Shown here in pieces: positions 56,583 through 64,000 of a stretch of 64,000 bases of DNA; position 1 is the first letter of the stretch, and the number at the start of each line of letters is the position of its first letter. Location: positions 749,001 to 813,000 of the forward strand of contig JAYKKM010000222.1 of assembly GCA_035772405.1 (NCBI GenBank), given 5' to 3'. The notes beneath the pieces are model-generated. The model ran no database searches, had not been told where the DNA came from, and worked only from the letters and a program-made list of their open reading frames with translations. This DNA is from Chrysogorgia sp. JL179-B06 (lineage: Eukaryota > Cnidaria > Anthozoa > Scleralcyonacea > Chrysogorgiidae). Made by a program: the position numbers and the translations under genes.

Positions 56583-57315
56583 AACGGCTGCTCAATGACG
56601 TTAAAATTGAAAAGAAACCCCCGCTGGTCATCGAGTCTGAGCCGTCGAGCAAACGCTTGAAATGGCTAAAATGATAGATACCTTAAAACTATTAATATTT
56701 CTAAACATTATACTTAAAGGTCTATATTTTAGGTACCTTTATCTTTTGGGTACAGTTGTCCTTTAACGTTTTTATTTTACCATATATATTAGCTCTGTCA
56801 GTTGTACGTCGACCAAGAGCTAAGTTTATATTCTATTTCCTTTTCAACCAGATATGATCAAGCCTCTTCCTGTGACATTTCACCGTGGTATGTAAAGTTT
56901 AACTTTTTTATGCTCCGTGTGAATTGTGGGCCACTGCAGGTTTATCACTATTGACTGAGAGCGAGGTCTATATACAGGTTAAAGTATTTATTTGGGATTT
57001 TCGTACACTACCGAGGGAAGAATGGGAAAGACTGCGATCAGGAAATGGTATAATCAGCTATGGTTTTTGGTTATTTTCCTTCAGTTCTTCGTTTTAACGC
57101 TGTTTTCATCTTTATTATGCTGTCATTCTCCTTACCTGTTTACTTGTTCATCAGTCAATTCATGATTTCATGTTTAGCCATGGTAGGCAATTCATTTCCC
57201 GTGCTTATGATAGCCTTAAAGAAGTATATTTTGTTGTAGCGTTCTTTTATTTTCATTGAAATTTGCCCGAAACATTTTCCCGCCAAAATTTACGTGTCTG
57301 AATAAATCTCAGTTA
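56583..57315. other. Non-coding host DNA
   Basis: No supported feature. Confidence 0.5.
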
Positions 57316-58325
57316 TACTTGCCAAAGGTTTATTTACAAGCTCAAAAAGTTCAATATTGTGCAAAATTTCATTATAATCTTTCATAATTACTTGTTACGT
57401 GTTCAACTATGCTTTTAGATTTATAATTGGTTGGCAAGATTTCATTTAAGCTAAAGTAAACAAAAATGTATCGGATAATATTAACAAAATGTTGGGGCGT
57501 CTGTCAATACTTAGTTGCAAACCCCTGTGCTTTGAGGACCTTCTTTGCTCGTTTAGGCATGGACTCAACCAAGGTATGGACTGTTTTTATACAGGATTTT
57601 TTCCCGTTTTTCCGAACAACAACCTCCAGTTCAGCTACTGTCCTTGGTCAAGGATTTCTTTGCCGATTTCCTTCTTCAGAACCATCCACAGTTTCTTCAT
57701 TGGGTTGAGTTCAGGACATTTTGCTGACCACTCAAGGCTTGTTACACGATTTCTGGATTTCCAGGATCTTGCATCCACATTTGCTTGATGGACTGACATG
57801 TTATCATTTTCTAAAATCATTTCCAAGCGTCTGCATCACCTGTCTGCAACCACTATAGCAAGGAATGCTCTTGTAAACAAGAATTAAGAAATCGTGTAAC
57901 AAGCCTTGAGTGGCCAGTTAAAAGTCCTGAACTCAACCCAGTGGAGAACCTGTGGTGGTTCTGAGGAAGACAATCAGCAAAAGGAACCCTCGACCAAGGA
58001 CAATTGCTGAACTAGAGGATATTGTTCGAGAAAAAGGGGGAAAATTCCCCCCAAAATAGTTCAGACCGTGCACGGTTGAATCCATGCGTAAATGAGCAAA
58101 GAAGGTCCTCAAAACACAGGGATTTGCCCCAACATTTTGTTAACATTATCTTATACATTTTGTGTTTACTTTAGCTTAAATGAAACCTTGCCAGCCAATT
58201 ATAAAACTAAAAGCATAGTTGAGCACGTAACAAGTATTTGTGCAAGATTGTAATTAAATTTTGCGCAATATTGAACTTTTTGTGCTAGTATTTAAACTTT
58301 TGACAAGTAACTGTATGTTCGGGCG
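57316..58325. mobile_element. Tc1-like palindromic element with transposase remnants on both arms
   Basis: Inverted ends TACTTGCCAAAGG and CTTTTGACAAGTA. The left arm (minus strand, about 57635-57826) reads LEWSAKCPELNPMKKLW; the right arm (plus strand, about 57910-58060) reads SPELNPVENLWW. Both are the C-terminal DDE region of Tc1-like transposases. The element looks like an inverted dimer of a decayed copy. Confidence 0.8.
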
Positions 58326-58917
58326 GGCATTGAGGACCTTAAGATCTACAACGGTAACCTAAGACAGCGACGTCGTTCAAACAAAATAATCTTTATGCGA
58401 AACAATAAGAATGACTACTTTTTATTCCCAACAGTAATCTCAACGCCGTCCTCGTTCTGTTTACAACGCCATTGAGAACATTTTGACGTCTTCATGACGC
58501 GACGGTAACTAGCTTGCAGAGAGATGAGAGCTGTTCCTTAAGACTGAATTAAACACAGACACTACAATCGTTTTAGAAATATTGAACGTTTTGGAGATCA
58601 TAAAACAAGCTTCGAGTGTCAATTATTCTAGTCAAACGACCATGGTTTCATTCAAATTCTTCATCACATGTTCATCAGTTTCCCTGAGTATCTATATTAG
58701 TGGACAGAAAATGTTGAATGCCTTGGGCATTATCTTACTAGAAATACGAATTCGCAATAATCCCCTCGCCCGCCTTTTCTCTACCCCCCCCCCCCCCCCC
58801 CCCCCCCCCCCCTACGGGAATTTCTCCATCCATGGTGCCCAGACCTCGCACGCCGTGGCCGTGTATTTCTGTTTTGCAAAAATTCACAATTTCCAAAAGC
58901 CCGTTTCGTCGAAGAAA
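58326..58917. other. Non-coding DNA with long C run
   Basis: A 29-base C homopolymer lies at 58784-58812. No gene supported. Confidence 0.6.
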
Positions 58918-59350
58918 TGTTTGAACGTTATCTCGGCGGCTCGGCCAATATTTAACCGATTTAAACTCTGAAAACAGATTTGGAATTAGCGAGTCGACAT
59001 ACATAACATACGCGTTTACTATATTACGAGAACGTGAGTACCGTTCGTAAAAACGGTTTATGTACTTAGAAATTAGTCGATTATAAACTGGTCATTTCAT
59101 CGTATGTTATTTTGAACGTTATCTCGATCAATATTTAACCGTTTTCAATTCTGAAGACAGATTTGGAATTAGCGAGTCAAAATACATAACATATGTGTCT
59201 ACTATATTACGAGAACGTGAATACCCTTCGTAAAAATGGTTTATGTACTTAGAAATTAGTCCGGGCTTGGTCGGCTATGATAATCTCGATCAATATATAA
59301 CCGTTTTCAATTCTGAAAACAGATTTGGAATTAGCGAGTCAAAATACATA
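58918..59350. repeat. Tandem repeat, about 190-bp unit, 2.4 copies
   Basis: TTTGGAATTAGCGAGTC and ATTACGAGAACGTGA recur at regular spacing in units starting near 58,918, 59,108 and 59,280. Confidence 0.85.
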
Positions 59351-59462
59351 CTCGGACTTCTATTTCCTCAATTTCTATTTCCTCGTCTTGTGACGGTTCA
59401 ATTTAATCTGAGTATCTAGTTACCAGTGCCACATTTTCCGATGCCGCGCAAGAGGACGGTTG

Positions 59463-59464
<2 letters not shown>

Positions 59465-59544
<80 letters not shown>

Positions 59545-59545
59545 C
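59465..59545. repeat. (TA)n microsatellite
   Basis: About 80 bases of TA with a short T interruption. Confidence 0.9.
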
Positions 59546-60537
59546 CTATAAAACTGATCGGCTTGGATCTCGCGTGTAAGGGACTAAACGCCGGTCGATA
59601 TTAGCACCCTCGCCCTCAGGCCTTCGGCCGGCGCTTCGCGCCGGGCGAGGGGATAATCATTTTATTTCCATAGATGATAGATATCATACTTCAGACTTCA
59701 ATTTATATAGTTTTTCAACAGTTCCTCCAAATTTCTGTAAATTGTCCAATCAAAGAGCTAGATTTGTAACACTCGAATACCTGGCTTGCATACTCGCTGG
59801 CTTGCATACTCCATTGTAGCGGGATATATTATGGGGAAATATCAGCGGGATATATATTGTTGTAAGAGCATTGAGACTATTGTATAATGCTCCCAATACG
59901 TCTTTATTGTTATTATTATTATAATAGTGAATATCCCGCTGTGACGTGGTACTCGAGCTCGAGTATATCACGCGCGAAAACCAAATACCACGCACGTAGG
60001 AGCAACAAGACGTTTTAAGACAGTATTCAAGATTGTTTCGGCATAATATAATATATATATAATTTATTGACCCTTGGAAAATTCGAAGAAATATTACCCC
60101 TCGGGATGATATATCGGGATGATTATCCCTCGGGGTAATATTCGTCGAATTGCCCTCGCGCCGGGTCTATACAGTAAATAAGATTCTCAAACTCATTAAT
60201 AATTCATGAGCCAATTAGCCAATTAAATCACTTTATTTTATCACATGACTGAGGCTGGATACTCGAGTAAAACACGTAAAAATCATATACCACCACAGTT
60301 ATTAGATCAAACCCGGTTTTGATCTAATTGCTGAGATCTTAATTAACAATTCATTTTTTGGAGAACGAAAACGACCTGCCTCCGTCTTCGCTCATCCTCA
60401 ACTGAACAGAGTCTGTTAATTTTTCTGAATAAATTTTACACACCCTCGTGAGTTCAGTCCCATGAAGGTTTGTTCTCAAATGCGTTTTAAGTAAACATCC
60501 AATTAAATCCGTGTTCGATTGAGACTTAGCCATATAA
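59546..60537. other. Non-coding DNA with GC-rich hairpin
   Basis: CCCTCGCCC and its partner GGGCGAGGG bracket CGGCCGGCGCTTCGCG at 59,606-59,652. Otherwise no supported feature. Confidence 0.5.
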
Positions 60538-60672
60538 ACAACTCGTTTATCGTGTTTCATCAGGGGATCCAAACACTCGAAAACAATAAAAACACTCGCG
60601 CTTCGCGCTCGTTTTTCATCATGTTTTCTCGTGTTTGGATCCCCTGATGAAACACTCAAACTCGTTGTTCAT
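60538..60672. mobile_element. Foldback element
   Basis: GTGTTTCATCAGGGGATCC and its reverse complement flank an AT-rich loop with GCGCTTCGCGC. Confidence 0.85.
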
Positions 60673-60764
60673 ATATTACGTGAAGTTTCTCGATATTGAA
60701 GAAACTAGAAATATCAAATGTAAATACCATCATTTCACGACCTCCTCCTAACTTGTCCTTGCAT

Positions 60765-60830
60765 AGAGCTCAGTCAGTAGACAGTTGGACTGGTAAACCA
60801 AAGGTCGCGAGTTCAAATAGTCAAGTATAG
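60765..60830 (+). repeat. tRNA-like SINE core
   Basis: TAGAGCTCAGTCAGTAGA (A-box-like) is followed by GGTCGCGAGTTCAAATAG (B-box-like). Pairing elsewhere is poor. Confidence 0.4.
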
Positions 60831-60996
60831 TTTTCTCTACTTGCAGTCAGAGTAGCACCTAATATCATTTTCTACTTTTCGAAATATTCTTTTTCAACCT
60901 GCAACCAAAAAAATGTTGCCAGACAAAGTTGCAGCAATTTGTTGCTTATTACCTAGTTACGTTAATGTTTCTGTCCTTATTTTTTTCTAACTGAAG

Positions 60997-61130
60997 CTTT
61001 TGATATGGTTCGTGACCAAAGAATAGCTTTAGAAACAATTATAAAACTGGGATTTGATCGAGTGCTTACGAGTGGTGGAAAGACAAATGTATTACAAGGA
61101 GTATCTGGCATTAAAGAACTCGTAATTCAG
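60997..61130 (+). CDS. CUTC: CutC-family (copper homeostasis) exon
   Basis: An acceptor-like TTTTTTCTAACTGAAG precedes an open exon reading FDMVRDQRIALETIIKLGFD, then RVLTSGGKTNVLQGVSGIKE. This is the FDMV...LIxLGFxRxLTSG core of CutC barrel proteins. Donor CAG|GTATAT follows. Other exons were not found within the window, so it may be an isolated duplicate or part of a gene with long introns. Confidence 0.7.
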
Positions 61131-61463
61131 GTATATGGAAGAGTGGAAAGTAGAACAGTTCATACAGATGAGAGGTGAATTTGAGATTGAATGTACTCGT
61201 AACTGGTAAACCATTATTGACAGTTATAAGACCATGTTAGAATTCGTTCTTTTATAACTGGGCTGATGAACATGAAATGATATCCATTTTCTGGACACGT
61301 GAATGTTTTGTATAGTAAAGGTAATAAAGGACAGTTTGTCAACTGAAAAAACTCCATTCCTCACTCCCAATTACAAAACGTTTACGCCGCATTTGTAGCG
61401 ATGTATTCAATGTCAGAAAGATGTGTTGTTTTTTCCGTGCACGAGGCTACCCTACCGACACAG
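61131..61463. other. Presumed intron or non-coding DNA
   Basis: No supported feature after the CutC exon. Confidence 0.4.
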
Positions 61464-62011
61464 TTAAAGGGACACTCCTCCCCAAAACAATTGTTGTTTA
61501 AATAAAAGTTCTTTGTCGCCTTACATGAGAACGGGTGTGTGTTTTCTTCTAATCTTTTTAGTTTTAGAGATGTTTGGTTTTGTTTATTGTATTTTTGGTA
61601 AATTGAAGGCCACCATTTTTGTTCTAATTGCGGGCGAATGCGGTCGCTCCCATTAATTTTTGACGTCATTGAGTGATAGAAACACAGACTATAGAAAGAA
61701 ACCCTTTACAATAGCATGACAATAGCGTGGTTTTAATCTATATTGTGCTGGATTTCTATTCACGCTATTGTGAAGGATCTCATTACATAGGGTTTCTATC
61801 ACTCAATGACGTTAAAAATTAATGGAGCTACCGCATGCGCCAGCAATCAGAATAAAAATGGCGGCCTTCAATTTACCAAAAATATGATAAACAAAACCAA
61901 ATTTCTCTCAAACTAAATAAATTAGAAGAAAACTAATACCCATTCTCATGTACGACGACAAAGAACTTTGATTTAAGTAGCACTTGTTTTAGGGGAGGAG
62001 TGTTCCTTTAA
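61464..62011. mobile_element. TTAA-flanked MITE with about 240-bp inverted arms
   Basis: TTAA at 61464-61467 and 62008-62011. Ends AGGGACACTCCTCCCC and GGGGAGGAGTGTTCCT. The arms share GGCCACCATTTTTGTTCT-like and GACGTCATTGAGTGATAGAAA-like words in opposite orientation. Same terminal word as 32242 and 38625. Confidence 0.9.
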
Positions 62012-62212
62012 AAAACATAAGACAGTTATCGTTATTCCACGCACGTGCACAAACACTTTTTCCAAATAACTAAAATAAATCAAACAACAAAATAACAATC
62101 ATCCGAATATTCCATCCGCAAAACACACCTATATATACAATATTATTTCTAAAAGATTCAACATGCTACAACAAGATCCTCTTGTGACAACATTTTTTCT
62201 TCATGCAAACCA

Positions 62213-62399
62213 GTTATCGCCTTGAGACGAGACCCAAATTTAAAGGACCAGCTTTTTCGTAGATCTATTAGATCCAACAATACAAAAAATTGTGATGATC
62301 CCGGCACTTTTCATTGCAATAGATCGCGTTCCAAGACATGTCAAAGCAAATTACGCAATACATCTTATAGCCCGGCTATCAAGCCCGAAATTTTGCCTC
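62213..62399 (+). pseudogene. Second Penelope-like element, part 1
   Basis: Reads RRDPNLKDQLFRRSI and a PGTFHCNRSRSKTCQ cysteine motif, the region before the GIY-YIG domain. Cut at 62,400 by a palindromic element. Confidence 0.75.
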
Positions 62400-63019
62400 A
62401 ATTGTGCGTTTTGTGATACAAGCATGAAATTTGGCAAGTAGATAGAGTTACTAGTTCTGATGATTTTCTGATATAGAGGCAACGCAGATTTCTTCCTGGT
62501 TGCCACAAAATCGAGTTTTCTTCCAATTTACCTATTAAAGTACTATATTAAAAAAAAATGAAAATTCAAAGTTCACTTTTAACGAATATCACCCACATCA
62601 TTGGAAAGTTCGCAAAAAACTATATGAAGGACATTCAAGCGGGTAGGACGATTTTCTGAGCCTATTTTGACTTATTAACGCTCAAAAATGTGGAAAATGC
62701 CGCAAAATGCTTTTTTTAGTGGGTTTCACCTTCTGTAACTCAAAACGAGCTTGGAAAATCGTCCAACCCGCTTGAATGTCCTTCATATAGTTTTTTGCAA
62801 ACTTTCTAATGATATCATGGGTGATATTCGCTAAAAGTGAACTTTGAATTTTCACTTTTTATAAGATAGTACTTTAATAGGTAAATTGGAAGAAAAACTC
62901 GATTTTGTGGCAACCAGGAAGAAATCTGCGTTGCCTCTATAATTATCAGAAAGTCATCAGAACTAGTAACTCTACCTATACTTGCCAAGTTTCATGCTTG
63001 TATCACAAAACGCACAATT
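62400..63019. mobile_element. Palindromic element inserted in Penelope-like coding sequence
   Basis: Arms start AATTGTGCGTTTTGTGATAC and end with the reverse complement. Most of each 300-base half matches the other (for example AGCGGGT...CGATTTTC inverted). No coding capacity. Confidence 0.9.
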
Positions 63020-63077
63020 CACCCCTTAACAGCTGGACTATTATTCTTTTCCGATTAAAGGTCATTTCGACTGTACC

Positions 63078-63287
63078 ACTAGTAATTTAGTTTATTACAT
63101 AATTTGTAAACAATGCTCGCTTTTATATATTGGTGAAACTAAACGCAAATTAGGCGATCATTTTCGAGAACATCTTAGCTCAGTCAGACGAAACCTTAAT
63201 GACTACCCTGTCGCTGAGCATTTTAATTCAGTAGGTCACGCCATACATAATATGTCCATCACCATTCGCAAAAAAATGTTTCGATGA
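63078..63287 (+). pseudogene. Second Penelope-like element, part 2: GIY-YIG endonuclease
   Basis: The frame reads YYIICKQCSLLYIGETKRKL then DHFREHL and PVAEHFNSVGH, the GIY-YIG core (YIGET, R, H). A stop follows early, before the usual C-terminus. Confidence 0.85.
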
Positions 63288-64000
63288 TAACGAACGTATA
63301 AGCAATGTGAGTGCATATTTATTTTCATCTTAATTTACTCTACATTCACACCGGATCAACGTGGATTTCTATTCATATGGTAATTTTTCGATACCTTTTG
63401 AAATTTACATATACGCCGCTTTCTTATGTTAAAACATTCTAGAAACCTCTATTTATCTGCGTTTTCGACGGTTTGCCCAATAAAAAAGAATAAAGATGTA
63501 TTTTGATACTTGGTATATAAACATTGTTTCCTAAGGGTTAATTATCTGAGAGATTGCCTATAACGAAACGTTACTTCTCTCTCATATTGCAGGCAAGAAA
63601 TAGGATTCTTATCGTACCAGGTAAGTCTTAATTAATGTTTAATGAATACTACTTTAAATATATTTTAATTGTCATATTTGGAAATCTTCGAAATGCACCC
63701 CAAACGGAAATCGTAGCTAAGGTCTCTGATGAAACGGCGCTATCACCGCTTTTCTCGGCGTTATCATTGAACTATATGCACTGTATATGTAAACTATAAA
63801 GATAAAATACACAAATAGATAAAATGTAACTTTATGTAACTTTAAAAGAGGAAACTGTTGGTGGATTTCTTATGCAGCTATCCAGCTCATTCTTCAAGGT
63901 AAATCTAAAACTGAGAGTTTCTATGATAACTTGAAACATAAAGTTTGTTATTCTGTGGATGTCTTTATAAAGGTAAACATATAGATGTCATATATTCTGA
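63288..64000. other. Non-coding DNA with possible micro-exon
   Basis: Strong splice-like signals at 63575-63592 (CTCTCTCATATTGCAG) and 63621 (GTAAGT) bracket 28 bases. Nothing else is supported to the window end. Confidence 0.35.

Noticed and set aside
60590..60670. CTGATGAAACAC in a foldback read as a hammerhead core.
   Set aside because: No separate GAAA strand or stem II follows; it is a plain palindrome arm.
63540..63600. A hammerhead-like CTGAGAG...GAAACGTTAC motif after the second Penelope-like fragment.
   Set aside because: The core reads CUGAGAG instead of CUGANGA, and stem I does not pair.

Overview
The window looks like invertebrate animal nuclear DNA, most likely cnidarian. That is an inference from the repeat families, because no species-diagnostic gene is present. 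Roughly the first 22.8 kb is one end of an endogenous, adintovirus/Polinton-like DNA virus. The remaining 41 kb is AT-rich host DNA full of retroelement remnants, foldback elements, satellites and a few host exons with splice sites.

Viral part (1 to about 22,800). Positions 1-13,507 hold four complete 3,220-bp tandem copies, plus a partial first copy, of a virion-gene cassette. Each copy carries two related proteins on the minus strand and, on the plus strand, a protein with a C-terminal membrane anchor followed by a truncated fibre-like gene. The last copy runs into unique DNA at 13,508, where the fibre gene is full length (316 codons). Next come a small MG-initiated protein, a 46-codon basic peptide, a BRO-N / VRR-NUC-like nuclease / zinc-finger fusion behind a good TATA box, a minus-strand pair (zinc-finger protein and type II thymidine kinase), and a tightly packed plus-strand run: three small membrane proteins, a zinc-ribbon protein and a protein-primed family B DNA polymerase broken by one frameshift. 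Below the polymerase lie 47-bp direct repeats and a large hairpin that may mark the element's end. No integrase, packaging ATPase or protease is visible; they may lie left of the window.

Host part (22,800-64,000). In order: a CR1-like fragment with a 2A-like motif; several palindromic MITEs; an alpha-kinase pseudogene; a BEL/Pao gag-protease remnant cut by a TTAA-type element; a 3.9-kb array of 276-bp units each holding a tRNA-like sequence, in two head-to-head arms; a 5'-truncated Penelope-like element with inverted ends and hammerhead-like motifs; a near-perfect palindrome holding two opposed hammerhead ribozymes; a 21-bp minisatellite split by a LINE; a tandem-duplicated pair of protein-coding exons on the minus strand; a Tc1-like foldback; a CutC exon; and a second Penelope-like remnant split by a palindrome.

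Functional reading. The viral genes suggest a virus that primes DNA synthesis with a protein, makes its own dTMP and carries structural and membrane proteins. The frameshift and the truncating amplification argue that this copy is no longer complete. The host part is dominated by mobile-element decay. The only host-gene evidence is the duplicated exon pair, the CutC exon and the alpha-kinase remnant.
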